Shown: piece after piece, positions 7,817-15,618 of the stretch | How the letters are laid out: each line of letters starts with the position of its first letter | Position numbering within the stretch: the first letter of the stretch is position 1 | Assembly (NCBI GenBank): GCA_947499715.1 | Contig: CANMPL010000003.1 | Span: 372,001-436,000, forward strand | Direction of reading: 5' to 3' | DNA from: an uncultured Paracoccaceae bacterium | Lineage (GTDB): Bacteria > Pseudomonadota > Alphaproteobacteria > Rhodobacterales > Rhodobacteraceae | Length of the DNA stretch: 64,000 nucleotides | Made by a program: the position numbers and the translations under genes | The notes under the pieces: generated by a model | Told to the model about the DNA's origin: nothing | The model's input: only the letters and a program-made list of their open reading frames with translations | Databases searched by the model: none

Positions 7817-9217
7817 ATGTCTGGCAGAATTTTGATCATTGACCCGGTCGCGACGAACCGGATCGTTCTCAAAGTCAAAATGATCGCGGCGCAATATGTT
7901 GTCGACACCTGCACGAGTTGTGCCGAGGCGCTTGACGTGATCTCAAAAACGCTTCCCGATCTTGTCCTGATCAACCTGCTCGACCAAGCTGAAGACGGAT
8001 TTGCGTTCTGTAGGCGCCTGCGTGAAAGCCGGGCGACACGGGACATTGCAATCGTATCCACTGGCGTTGCGGAAACGGCAAAGGCACGGTTTCGCGCTTT
8101 GGATGCCGGGGCAGATGATGTTCTGCCGCGCCCCATCAATGATGCCATGCTGCTGTCACGCGTGCGTAATCTGCTGCGCCGCCGCAACGCGAGCCACGAT
8201 CTGGCGCAGCGCGACGGCGCGGGGCATGCGCTCGGGTTTGAAGAGGATCTTGCGCCACGTCTGACCCCAGCCAAGGTTTCGGTGGTGTGCTACAATGCAG
8301 TTGTGGGAATTCCACTGATGAATACGTTACAGGACGGTCTACATCAGTCGGTCCAGATCGTATCCGGCGCACGGCAATTTGTTTCGATGCTGGAACGCGG
8401 CACGCCGGATGTGTTGGTTGTGCATGGCGCGGATGGCCTTATTGAGCAGACTGCGCTGTTGCAGATGGTGTGTGATTTCCGGACCCGGTCACAAACGCGG
8501 CATGCAGCACAGTTGGTGATTGTGCCGGAGGGCGCAGAGGATCTTGCGGCCATGGTGCTGGATTTAGGTGCATCGGACGTTATTTTTGCCAACATGCCTG
8601 AAGAAGAATTCGTGTTGCGCACCCGGCGTCTTATTCAGGCGAAGATGACCGAAGATCAGTTGCGCGACCGCGTCCGAAGGGGATTGCAAGCTGCCGTAAC
8701 TGACCCACTGACGGGTCTCTTTAATCGCCGCTATGCAGAAGTCCAATTGCAGCGTTTGTCAAAGCAATCCTCCAAAACAGGGCAGCCTTATACGGTTGTT
8801 ATGCTGGATCTTGATCACTTCAAATCGATCAACGACCGGTTTGGCCATGCTGCTGGTGATCTTGTTTTGGTCGAACTTGCCAAGCGGCTTCAATCGGCCA
8901 TGCATGATGGCGATTTTGTCGCACGGATCGGGGGGGAAGAATTCCTGATCGCCCTGCCCGACACCGACATCACGGCCGCCGAAATGACAGGAGAGCGCTT
9001 GCGCAAGCTGATCGGCGGCACACCCTTCAATATCGGCAAGGGGCACGATCCATTGACCGTCACCGCGTCTGTTGGAATCGCGGTCCATTCCGAAAAACTG
9101 GACCGCGCCACCGACGATACAGCACTTGGCCATGTGTTCGAACGCGCAGACGCCGCACTTTATAGTGCCAAATCGGCTGGCCGGGATGCAGTCAGCGTCT
9201 GGTCTTCAGCGGCTTAG
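7817..9217 (+). CDS. pleD: PleD-like diguanylate cyclase (degenerate REC - REC-like - GGDEF)
   Basis: The gene encodes a 466-aa cytoplasmic cyclase making c-di-GMP from two GTP. The order is receiver (1-125), receiver-like adaptor (about 150-280) and GGDEF (about 295-466). The catalytic motif is GGEEF near residue 372, and the 'DPLTGLFNRRYAE' and 'DLDHFKSINDRFGH' landmarks are intact. The first receiver looks unable to be phosphorylated in the usual way. Where Caulobacter PleD has the phosphoacceptor Asp ('LLDVMMP'), this protein reads 'LINLLDQ'; the DD pair at the N-terminus is DP; and the conserved Lys is Arg ('PRPIND'). The product-inhibition RxxD site upstream of GGEEF reads HDGD. Activity may therefore be constitutive or controlled by partners. 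The 3' end overlaps the convergent metal-sensor gene by 4 nt. Confidence 0.88.
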   Translation: MSGRILIIDPVATNRIVLKVKMIAAQYVVDTCTSCAEALDVISKTLPDLVLINLLDQAEDGFAFCRRLRESRATRDIAIVSTGVAETAKARFRALDAGADDVLPRPINDAMLLSRVRNLLRRRNASHDLAQRDGAGHALGFEEDLAPRLTPAKVSVVCYNAVVGIPLMNTLQDGLHQSVQIVSGARQFVSMLERGTPDVLVVHGADGLIEQTALLQMVCDFRTRSQTRHAAQLVIVPEGAEDLAAMVLDLGASDVIFANMPEEEFVLRTRRLIQAKMTEDQLRDRVRRGLQAAVTDPLTGLFNRRYAEVQLQRLSKQSSKTGQPYTVVMLDLDHFKSINDRFGHAAGDLVLVELAKRLQSAMHDGDFVARIGGEEFLIALPDTDITAAEMTGERLRKLIGGTPFNIGKGHDPLTVTASVGIAVHSEKLDRATDDTALGHVFERADAALYSAKSAGRDAVSVWSSAA

Positions 9218-9678
9218 TTACGCCGCTTCCCGGCGTCTTGCAGCCGCGTTGCGAATGCTTCGCGTTCCGCATCTGTCATCTGCGAAATCTGCGAAACGAC
9301 AGCCGCCCTGACCGCGTCACGGATCTTGACCTGACGCGTCTCTGGAATTTGCAGCGCATCAGCAAAGACCGCAGGATCGAAAGGATCAGCCTGAAGCGCC
9401 GCTACCATTTCCGGCAGGCCAACCAGGCGATAGCCACCACGTTTTGGCCGCAGATCACGATTCTTCCGAAGCTCACTTGCAATCGCACGACGATCATCGG
9501 GCTGAAGCGCCTGCCCAATGGGACCAAGTGAAAATTCCATTCCGCGTGGTGGCCCCTCTTTACCACCGCGCAAGGCAAAGCCCGCAACGATGCCAACAAC
9601 GGCAATGTTCAGCGCAAGCGAAACAACCAAAAGGATGCGCCAGAAACGGCGGGGGCGTGGTGTTGCAGGATCAGCCAT
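9214..9678 (-). CDS. Periplasmic heavy-metal sensor-like protein (Metal_resist family)
   Basis: The 154-aa protein has a short basic N-terminus, one TM helix at about residues 12-34 and a helical periplasmic domain. The domain contains 'ALQPDDRRAIASELRKNRD' and 'MTDAEREAFATRLQDAGKRR', the long paired helices typical of ZraP/CnrX/CpxP-like (Metal_resist) proteins. It is the last gene of the EF-hand, sigma, anti-sigma, sensor unit and overlaps the upstream gene by 8 nt, implying translational coupling. CnrX-type proteins bind metal and control an ECF sigma factor through a membrane anti-sigma factor, which fits the neighbours. No His/Met-rich metal site is obvious, so the ligand is uncertain; envelope stress is another possible signal. 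Confidence 0.8.
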   Translation of the reverse strand: MADPATPRPRRFWRILLVVSLALNIAVVGIVAGFALRGGKEGPPRGMEFSLGPIGQALQPDDRRAIASELRKNRDLRPKRGGYRLVGLPEMVAALQADPFDPAVFADALQIPETRQVKIRDAVRAAVVSQISQMTDAEREAFATRLQDAGKRRN

Positions 9679-10033
9679 CGATCAACCCATCCTCTGCCAG
9701 AATGTCGATCCCGTCCCACAACGTCACAGTTTCTGTCGTGCCAAAAAATGTAGCCGCCACATCCTCGACCGACGCAGGCGGCGCCACGCCAACCCACAGG
9801 CCGGCAACGCCAGCGATGGCCAACCCGCCCATCGCAGGCCATCCGCCGATGACCTCACCCAATTGCGCGAAAATCCCCCGCGCAGGTGGGGGAACCGGAA
9901 TCGATGGTGCACGGGCGGCATCCGCCGAGACCCTTGCCATTAACCCGGCGTCCGGTTCTCGCGATATCTTGGCTACGTCCTGCAACAACGCGTCAATCAT
10001 GGCATCGTCTTTATCGGTCTTACGCATCGTCAT
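9671..10033 (-). CDS. Putative membrane anti-sigma factor, 120 aa
   Basis: The protein has an N-terminal cytoplasmic helical part of about 60 residues ('DDAMIDALLQDVAKISREPD'), a proline-rich linker (SIPVPPPARG), one TM helix near residues 75-95 (Gly/Ala rich) and a short acidic periplasmic tail. Size, topology and position directly after an ECF sigma gene support an anti-sigma role; no zinc-binding HxxxCxxC motif is present. The ATG at 10033 overlaps the sigma stop codon (TATGACGATGCGTAA), and a second ATG at 10027 is possible. It overlaps the downstream sensor gene by 8 nt. Database names for this family may differ, because sequence similarity to known anti-sigma factors is weak. The role is inferred from context. 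Confidence 0.68.
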   Translation of the reverse strand: MTMRKTDKDDAMIDALLQDVAKISREPDAGLMARVSADAARAPSIPVPPPARGIFAQLGEVIGGWPAMGGLAIAGVAGLWVGVAPPASVEDVAATFFGTTETVTLWDGIDILAEDGLIDG

Positions 10034-10601
10034 ATCCCAACTCTGCACGTCGCCCAGCCAATTGATCGGCCAAAGCGCGTTTTCCCCGTGCCGTCAGACT
10101 TTCCACTGACCGCACACTAATGTCCATTATCTCGGCAATTTCGGGGTTGGACAGCCCCTCGAGGTGGCGCAAAGCAACCGCCTGTGCCTGACGTTCTGGC
10201 AAATGTGCCAATGCTGCGGACAGCGCCGAAAGGCGCGCGCGTGTTTGCAGTTGATCGGCAGCACTTTCACGCGGATCGGCAGGATCAGCGACAGCGTCCA
10301 GCGGCACATTGCGTTTGCGCTTGCGCAGGTCATCAATGCACAAGTTCGACACGACCCGATAAAGCCAAGTGCTCACCTGTGCTTCACCGTCCCGCCAAAT
10401 TGGCGCCTGGCGCCAAAGACGCATCAGCGCATCTTGCGCCACATCCTCGGCCGCGGCCCGATCCGCAAGCATCCGCGTCGCTTGCGCCAGTGCGCCGGGC
10501 AAAAGCCTGCGGGCCAACTCCTCTGCCGCCGCGCCCGTGCCATTGGCATAAGCGCGCAAAAGATCGGCATCCGTCATGTCGGTCAGGGGCACTGTCATCA
10601 T
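10020..10601 (-). CDS. ECF-type RNA polymerase sigma factor
   Basis: This is a group IV sigma factor of about 193 aa. Region 2 is seen in 'LLRAYANGTGAAAEELARRL' through 'AEDVAQDALMRLWRQAPIW' and 'STWLYRVVSNLCIDDLRKR'. Region 4 is seen in 'LPERQAQAVALRHLEGLSN' followed by the helix-turn-helix 'IAEIMDISVRSVESLTARG'. The frame extends upstream to 10802, but that part is low-complexity and lies over the intergenic region, so I take ATG 10601 (MMTVPLTDMTDADLL); 10619 is an alternative. It should direct transcription of an envelope or metal-response regulon. It sits between an EF-hand protein gene and a membrane anti-sigma candidate. Autoregulation is likely for this class but no promoter could be fixed from sequence alone. 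Confidence 0.88.
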   Translation of the reverse strand: MMTVPLTDMTDADLLRAYANGTGAAAEELARRLLPGALAQATRMLADRAAAEDVAQDALMRLWRQAPIWRDGEAQVSTWLYRVVSNLCIDDLRKRKRNVPLDAVADPADPRESAADQLQTRARLSALSAALAHLPERQAQAVALRHLEGLSNPEIAEIMDISVRSVESLTARGKRALADQLAGRRAELGYDDA

Positions 10602-10677
10602 CACCAGACGTAACGGCATCACGGCCGCACGGCAACGGGCAGAGGGCCAGCACCCCCCGCCCGCTACAAAGGCTGAA

Positions 10678-11166
10678 TTAGCCGCGGCCACCATGCCCGC
10701 GACCACCATCTTTGCCGCCACGCTTACCGCCACCGCGTTTGCCCATCCGGTCCTGAACCGCTTCAAATTCCTCTTCGCTGATTGTGCCGTTTTCATCGGC
10801 ATCTACCCGTTCGAACATGCGCTCCGCCCGGTCACCACCGCGACGATTTTCAAGCTCTGCCTGCTGCAATACACCGTCCTCGTTTTCGTCCAGACGCGAA
10901 ATCATCCGCTCAACACCGCGTTGCGCGCGCTCTGACATCTGCGCTGTCAGCTCTTCGGCTGACAAGGCGCCGTCGCCGTTTGTATCTGCTTCTGCGAAAC
11001 GTGCCGCACCCTGTGCCTGCATTTCCTCTAAGGTCAGGGCGCCGTCACCATTGCCATCCAATGTTGCAAAGTCCGGGCGGTCACCGCCCCGGCCTTCTGC
11101 GGAAACCGAAACTGCGGTCAAGCTCAGACCAGCGGCGATTGCGATCATCAACATTTGCGTTTTCAT
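10678..11166 (-). CDS. Secreted four-EF-hand calcium-binding protein
   Basis: The 162-aa protein has a Sec signal peptide (MKTQMLMIAIAAGLSLTAVSVSA). Four canonical 12-residue EF-hand loops follow: DGNGDGALTLEE, DTNGDGALSAEE, DENEDGVLQQAE and DADENGTISEEE. The C-terminus is a Gly/Arg/Lys/His-rich tail (GKRGGGKRGGKDGGRGHGG) that could bind polyanion or metal. It is the first gene of the minus-strand unit that also holds the ECF sigma factor, with 76 bases before the sigma start. EF-hand proteins beside ECF sigma and CpxP-like genes recur in Rhodobacterales, suggesting periplasmic Ca2+ or divalent-metal sensing. A direct link to the sigma factor is inference. Confidence 0.88.
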   Translation of the reverse strand: MKTQMLMIAIAAGLSLTAVSVSAEGRGGDRPDFATLDGNGDGALTLEEMQAQGAARFAEADTNGDGALSAEELTAQMSERAQRGVERMISRLDENEDGVLQQAELENRRGGDRAERMFERVDADENGTISEEEFEAVQDRMGKRGGGKRGGKDGGRGHGGRG

Positions 11167-11344
11167 CTGTCATTCCTTCTTGATTGAGGCATCTTGCCTG
11201 TCGATGCATGTCAAACGGGCCACCCCCAAGGTTCCGTCGCAATTTTTTGCCTGCCCCGGCGTCAATTGCGAAGATTCTGAACCGACCCCCTTTCTTTTTG
11301 ACAAGATCGGGCGCATCACCATCGCAACAAAAAGGGTCGTGAAG

Positions 11345-11734
11345 ATGATTGACACTGCACCTCTGGACGTTGACCGCCCAATGAAGCCCGCCATGTGGAA
11401 TGGGTTGCGTTGTCGCTGCCCCAATTGCGGCGAGGGCAGGTTGTTTGCCGGGTACCTGAAGGTCACGGATCGCTGTGCCCATTGCAGCACTGATCTGCAC
11501 CACCACCGGGCCGACGATGGCCCTGCCTATCTGACGATCCTCGTTGTGGGGCACATCATGGGATTTGTGATGCACCTGATGTGGACCCAGTTAAGGCCGG
11601 AGCCCTGGGTCATGGCGACGACACTCACCTTGTTTGCGGTTGTCCTTTCGCTGTTTCTGTTACCGCGGCTCAAAGGTCTCATTGTTGCAATCCAATGGGC
11701 GAAACGCATGCATGGATTTGGCGGCACGGCATGA
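11345..11734 (+). CDS. DUF983 family membrane protein
   Basis: The 129-aa protein has an N-terminal zinc-ribbon-like part with two CxxC pairs ('RCRCPNCGEGRLF' and 'DRCAHCSTDL') followed by two TM helices around residues 60-115. This is the DUF983 layout, common in Rhodobacterales. The ATG at 11345 is preceded by an A/G-rich stretch (AAAAAGGGTCGTGAAG). The longer frame back to 10784 runs antisense through the EF-hand gene and is not real. The stop overlaps the start of the NUDIX gene by 4 nt, so the two are co-translated. The function is unknown; DUF983 has been noted near cytochrome oxidase or NUDIX genes, but the sequence offers no direct clue. Confidence 0.85.
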   Translation: MIDTAPLDVDRPMKPAMWNGLRCRCPNCGEGRLFAGYLKVTDRCAHCSTDLHHHRADDGPAYLTILVVGHIMGFVMHLMWTQLRPEPWVMATTLTLFAVVLSLFLLPRLKGLIVAIQWAKRMHGFGGTA

Positions 11735-12390
11735 CGCCGATCCGCGATGCCGCAACGCTGATTGTGTTGCGCCAAGACGCGGTCTTGATGGGGCAGCGCG
11801 GATCGTCTGCTGCGTTTATGCCGGACAAATTCGTTTTCCCCGGCGGCGCTGTTGATGCGGTCGATGCAAATGTGCCGATGACCCCGTTACCACAAACCGT
11901 TGCGGATCAGCTTGCCGATGGATCTGATCTTTCCCCTGCCGCGTTGGCAGCCGCTGCAATCCGCGAACTTTGGGAAGAAACCGGCCAATGCCTAGGTCAC
12001 CCCGGTCAGTGGTCCGACCCACCCCAAGGTTGGCGCGGATTTGCCGCCACCGGGCACATCCCGCACGCCACACCAATGAAATTCTTTTTCCGCGCCGTCA
12101 CGCCCAAGGGTCGCCCGCGTCGCTTTGATGCGCGGTTCTTTCTGGCCGATGCCGCCGACCTCGTCACAAACCCAGATGATTTCACAGGCGCAGAGGACGA
12201 ACTGCGCCACCTGCAATGGGTGCCCTTAAAGGACGCGCGGAAATTCGACCTGCCCTTCATAACACAGGTCGTTTTGGCGGAACTTGTCGCCCACATCGCG
12301 GCCCCCAAACCGCTGACAGAGATCCCGTTCTTCAAAAACGATGATGAGGCGCACCTCGTCTCCCGCCTTGATGGCCGTCCAATTCTATAG
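11731..12390 (+). CDS. NUDIX hydrolase (NUDT19/CoA-diphosphatase-like)
   Basis: The 219-aa cytoplasmic protein hydrolyses nucleoside diphosphates linked to another moiety. An 'FPGGAVD' motif near residue 37 is followed by a long insert and the NUDIX box core 'AIRELWEETG' near residues 80-90, with the REx2EE metal-binding glutamates intact. The insert between GG and REL, and the later 'TGHIPHATPMKFFFRA', fit the NUDT7/NUDT19 type, for which acyl-CoA or CoA pyrophosphatase activity is known. The start ATG overlaps the DUF983 stop (ATGA). The gene-end motif described at 12391 follows the stop codon directly. Family assignment is firm; the substrate is an inference. Confidence 0.9.
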   Translation: MTPIRDAATLIVLRQDAVLMGQRGSSAAFMPDKFVFPGGAVDAVDANVPMTPLPQTVADQLADGSDLSPAALAAAAIRELWEETGQCLGHPGQWSDPPQGWRGFAATGHIPHATPMKFFFRAVTPKGRPRRFDARFFLADAADLVTNPDDFTGAEDELRHLQWVPLKDARKFDLPFITQVVLAELVAHIAAPKPLTEIPFFKNDDEAHLVSRLDGRPIL

Positions 12391-12420
12391 CTTCTTTTGG
12401 CCGAAAATATCCCAGGGAGG
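12391..12420 (+). repeat. Gene-end motif, copy A (degenerate)
   Basis: CTTCTTTTGGCC is followed by AAAATATCCCAGGGAGG, starting one base after the NUDIX stop. It matches three other copies in the window (17828, 32453, 57347), though the CCCGCCGGAGGC part differs here. The hairpin at 12421-12441 follows at once. Confidence 0.7.
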
Positions 12421-12441
12421 ATGAGGGACAGCGTCCCTCAT
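12421..12441. terminator. Perfect 9-bp hairpin between convergent NUDIX and EamA genes
   Basis: ATGAGGGAC pairs with GTCCCTCAT across a 3-base loop (AGC). Two further GC hairpins follow at 12447-12460 (GTGCGG/CCGCAC) and 12474-12487 (GCGGCC/GGCCGC). There is no T-run, so factor-independent termination is uncertain, but position at a 3'-3' junction supports a bidirectional end signal. Confidence 0.5.
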
Positions 12442-12503
12442 GGCGCGTGCGGCCCCGCACAAATAAATCATGTGCGGCCTTGGCCGCTCCTTCTTGGACA
12501 GAT

Positions 12504-13406
12504 TTACACCACGAAGACCAGCATCAGGATAGAGCACAGGATCAACCCCAATCCCTGCCACTCCCGGCGGCTGATCACCTCACCAAAAACCAACCATCCT
12601 GCCAGCAAGGACAACAGCAGTTCGGCTTGACCCACGGCCTTCACCAGCGCCACGGTCTGCATCGTAAAGGCCACAAACCAGCCAATGGACCCCAGCATCG
12701 AGGTCAGACCGACCAGACCAGCGACCCGCCATGCAGCCAGCACGCGCCCGATCTCTCCCTTCTCGCGCCAGACCAGCCAGACCGCCATGATCACGGTCTG
12801 AAATGCGGTGACACATGACAACGTCACGATGGCCCGCAGAAACGTATCGCCACTCTCCAACCCGGTAGACGCCCCGCGATAGGCCACCCCTGAAACCGCA
12901 AATAGGGCGCCCGACAAAAGCCCAAGCCCCGCAGCCCTGTTGAAGATCCGCTCGTACCACGCGCCGACCGCATCAGGCGGATCACTGAGCAATAACACAC
13001 CGGCAAGACCGATCAGAATTGCAATCAAGGCCCAAAGTGTGACGCCTTCGCCCAGCACCAACAAACCGATAGCCGCCGCCAAGAGCACTTCGGTCTTCTT
13101 GAAGGTGATCCCCACAGCAAAATTGCGCTGCGTAAAGATCGCGACAACACACATTGTGGCAATGATTTGGGATATACCGCCGACGATCGCATAGCCCCAA
13201 AAACCCGCATCAAAGCTGGGCCGCGCCTGCCCGGTGGCCTGCGCATAGGCCACCGCAATCACCAAAACCAAGGGTGAAGAATAGATAAATCGGGCAAAGG
13301 TCGACCCTGCGGTTGACAGGGTCGCCGTCCGCAGCATCTTTTGCAGCATAAAGCGCAGCATCTGCGCTGATGCCGCCCCAAGCGTGACAAATATCCAAGG
13401 TTCCAT
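12504..13406 (-). CDS. EamA/DMT-family transporter
   Basis: The 300-aa inner-membrane protein has about ten predicted TM helices arranged as two EamA repeats, typical of the drug/metabolite transporter superfamily. Hydrophobic blocks such as 'LSTAGSTFARFIYSSPLVLV', 'VLLAAAIGLLVLGEGVTLWA' and 'LLLSLLAGWLVFGEVISRRE' mark the repeats. It is the last gene of the carnitine unit; its ATG overlaps the SDR stop codon by one base (TGATG). It could export or import an intermediate of the pathway or an unrelated metabolite, since the DMT family is broad. No binding motif points to a substrate. Confidence 0.87.
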   Translation of the reverse strand: MEPWIFVTLGAASAQMLRFMLQKMLRTATLSTAGSTFARFIYSSPLVLVIAVAYAQATGQARPSFDAGFWGYAIVGGISQIIATMCVVAIFTQRNFAVGITFKKTEVLLAAAIGLLVLGEGVTLWALIAILIGLAGVLLLSDPPDAVGAWYERIFNRAAGLGLLSGALFAVSGVAYRGASTGLESGDTFLRAIVTLSCVTAFQTVIMAVWLVWREKGEIGRVLAAWRVAGLVGLTSMLGSIGWFVAFTMQTVALVKAVGQAELLLSLLAGWLVFGEVISRREWQGLGLILCSILMLVFVV

Positions 13407-14164
13407 CAGGGCTTGGGATCGGGGTTTTCCGTATGCCCGTCAACCGCAATCACCTGCCCGCTGACCCTTCGGGCTGCATCCGACCCCAAAAACACGGCCA
13501 TATCCGCAATGTCCCGCGCCGCAACAAAGGTTCGCATCGACGTCCCCGCCGCATAGCCCTGATAGACCTGATCGCGCGTCGTGCCCTTGGCTGCCGCTTC
13601 GCGCTCCAGCACACCTTCCATCCGTGGGCCTTCGACCGCCCCCGGACAAATCGCATTGGCGCGTACGCCAAAGGGGCCCAGCTCCATCGCTGTCGTTTTC
13701 ATCAGGCCGATAATTCCCCATTTTGCGGCCGCATAGGGCGCGCGATTGGGATAGCCATAAATCCCTGCCGTCGATGAAGTGTATATGATCGCACCGCTGC
13801 CATGGGCCTTCATGATGGGGGCTGCGTGTTTTGTCGCTAGAAATGCGCCTTCAAGGTTGACCGAAACGCAGCGCTGCCAATCCGACAGCGCGACATCCTC
13901 GACCGCCGCAGTCGGCCCTGCAATTCCAGCATTGGCGCAAAGCACGTCAAGCCCGCCCCATTGGGTTTTGATATCACTGAATAATGCGCGCACCGCACCT
14001 TCGTCACCCGCGTCCGCATGGGTCCTGTTCCATGCGCCTGGACAAGTATCCAATGCACCCAAATCAATATCCGTGACCCAGACGTCATGCCCCGCAGCGG
14101 CAAAGCCTTCGGCCATGGCGAACCCGATCCCGGACCCACCGGCAGTAACCAGAACCCGGCTCAT
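13406..14164 (-). CDS. SDR-family oxidoreductase
   Basis: This is a classical short-chain dehydrogenase of 252 aa. The cofactor motif is 'TAGGSGIG' near residue 8, the NAG motif 'CANAGIAG' lies near 85, the catalytic serine is in 'IYTSSTAGIYG' near 135 and the YxxxK is 'YAAAK' near 150. An Asp after beta-2 ('VTDIDLGAL') favours NAD+ over NADP+. It overlaps the upstream carnitine dehydrogenase gene by 4 nt and the downstream transporter by 1 nt, so it is in the same operon. Plausible roles are oxidation of a carnitine stereoisomer or handling of the acetoacetate/3-hydroxybutyrate pair produced downstream. These roles are inferred from context only. Confidence 0.88.
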   Translation of the reverse strand: MSRVLVTAGGSGIGFAMAEGFAAAGHDVWVTDIDLGALDTCPGAWNRTHADAGDEGAVRALFSDIKTQWGGLDVLCANAGIAGPTAAVEDVALSDWQRCVSVNLEGAFLATKHAAPIMKAHGSGAIIYTSSTAGIYGYPNRAPYAAAKWGIIGLMKTTAMELGPFGVRANAICPGAVEGPRMEGVLEREAAAKGTTRDQVYQGYAAGTSMRTFVAARDIADMAVFLGSDAARRVSGQVIAVDGHTENPDPKP

Positions 14165-15618
14165 CGCTTGCCCACGGCCGCACCAGCGCCCTCAGGCAGG
14201 GCAAGTCCACGATGTGCGTCGGCAATCCGCGCAAGCGGCACGGCAACCCGGTCATCCGGCACACTGGCCTTGCGGGTCGCAAGGCTCACGTGGATCAGCA
14301 TATGCTCGCCCGTGGCAAGCAGCCGGTCGCCATCAAACATCCAATGAAACAGGTGAAGCTTTTTGCCTTCACCTTCAATAACTTGTGTATCGACCCTGAT
14401 GCGGGTTCCGGCATGAACCTCATCCAAATGACGGATGTGGGTCTCGGCCGTGAAATAGCTGCCACCGCTTGCGATATAGTCCGCATCGCAGCCGACTAGC
14501 GCCATCAATTTGTCGGTCGCATCGCCAAAGGCCTGCAAATACCGTGCCTCGTTCATGTGGCCATTGTAGTCGGTCCAATCGAGCGGCACAGCCCGCGCCA
14601 CAGTGGTCACGGGGGCAGCCAAATTCGTAATTTCATCAAGGGCTTGAGGAAGGCTGTTCACGCGCTTGTCCTGCGCATTCAGCAGCTTACCAGCCCCCCA
14701 GTTCTGCGCCTTTAGCCCGCGCAGAATGGTCACCAAATTGTTGTCACGCGCGCGTTCCAACTCACGAATACTGAGATGCCCTGACTGTGCGTCAGACTGA
14801 TCCGCGATCGCGTCGATCAGCTCATCCGTCAGCTCTGGCACATCCATCAGTTTGGTCCACGGCCATTCCAGACAGGGGCCAAACTGTTCAATGAAATGGC
14901 GCATTCCCGCCTCTCCGCCTGCCACGCGGTAGGTTTCAAACAGTCCCATCTGCGCCCAGCGCAGGCCAAAGCCATAGCGGATCGCGTCGTCAATCTCTTC
15001 CGTGGTCGCGATCCCATCCTTGATCAACCAAAGCGCCTCGCGCCAGACAGCCTCAAGGAACCGATCTGCGATATGTGCGTCAATTTCGGCACGCACGCGT
15101 AATGGATGCATCCCGACGCCTGTCAGGATGCCTGCGGCCTTCTCAATAAATTCCGGCGTGTTCTTGTCGGTCGCCACAAGCTCTACCAATGGCAGCAAAT
15201 AGACCGGGTTAAACGGATGAGTGACGACAATTTGCTCAGGCCGCGTCGCGCAATCCTGCAGCTCGCTTGGCTTAAAGCCAGAGGTCGACGAACCGATGAC
15301 GGCTGTAGGATCGCAGGCCGCCTGCAAGGCCTGATAGACCTTGCGCTTTAGGTCCAGCCGCTCTGGCACGCTTTCCTGAATCCAGACTGCACCCGCAACG
15401 GCGCCTGACATCGTGTCATGAAACGTCAACGCGCCTTCAGTAGGCAGATCGACATCCGACAATCCCGGCAAAGATCGTCGCGCGTTGTCCAACACCTCGG
15501 TGATCTTGCGTTCCGCTTCTGGGTCCGGGTCGAATACCCGCACATCCCAGCCCATCAACAAGAACCGCGCAGCCCATCCGCCGCCGATCACGCCACCGCC
15601 GATAATCGCTGCGATCAT
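14161..15618 (-). CDS. lcdH: L-carnitine dehydrogenase fused to betainyl-CoA thioesterase
   Basis: The 485-aa fusion begins with a 3-hydroxyacyl-CoA dehydrogenase-type NAD+ domain (residues about 1-310; 'IIGGGVIGGGWAARFLLMG', then an acidic residue in 'FDPDPEAE'). This is the fold of carnitine 3-dehydrogenase, which oxidises L-carnitine to 3-dehydrocarnitine. Residues about 345-470 are a 4HBT hotdog thioesterase with the hallmark 'LDWTDYNGHMNEARYL'. The neighbouring DUF849 enzyme makes betainyl-CoA, which the thioesterase half would hydrolyse to glycine betaine, so one polypeptide carries the first and last steps. It overlaps the lipocalin and SDR genes by 4 nt each. Fusions of this kind are known in alphaproteobacteria. 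Substrate assignment rests on domain pairing and the neighbour. Confidence 0.9.
   Translation of the reverse strand: MIAAIIGGGVIGGGWAARFLLMGWDVRVFDPDPEAERKITEVLDNARRSLPGLSDVDLPTEGALTFHDTMSGAVAGAVWIQESVPERLDLKRKVYQALQAACDPTAVIGSSTSGFKPSELQDCATRPEQIVVTHPFNPVYLLPLVELVATDKNTPEFIEKAAGILTGVGMHPLRVRAEIDAHIADRFLEAVWREALWLIKDGIATTEEIDDAIRYGFGLRWAQMGLFETYRVAGGEAGMRHFIEQFGPCLEWPWTKLMDVPELTDELIDAIADQSDAQSGHLSIRELERARDNNLVTILRGLKAQNWGAGKLLNAQDKRVNSLPQALDEITNLAAPVTTVARAVPLDWTDYNGHMNEARYLQAFGDATDKLMALVGCDADYIASGGSYFTAETHIRHLDEVHAGTRIRVDTQVIEGEGKKLHLFHWMFDGDRLLATGEHMLIHVSLATRKASVPDDRVAVPLARIADAHRGLALPEGAGAAVGKR

Noticed and set aside
9671-10048. Possible metabolic-enzyme naming of the small membrane protein in the sigma operon
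   Set aside because: The 120-residue protein has one TM helix and no cofactor motif. Context supports an anti-sigma role.
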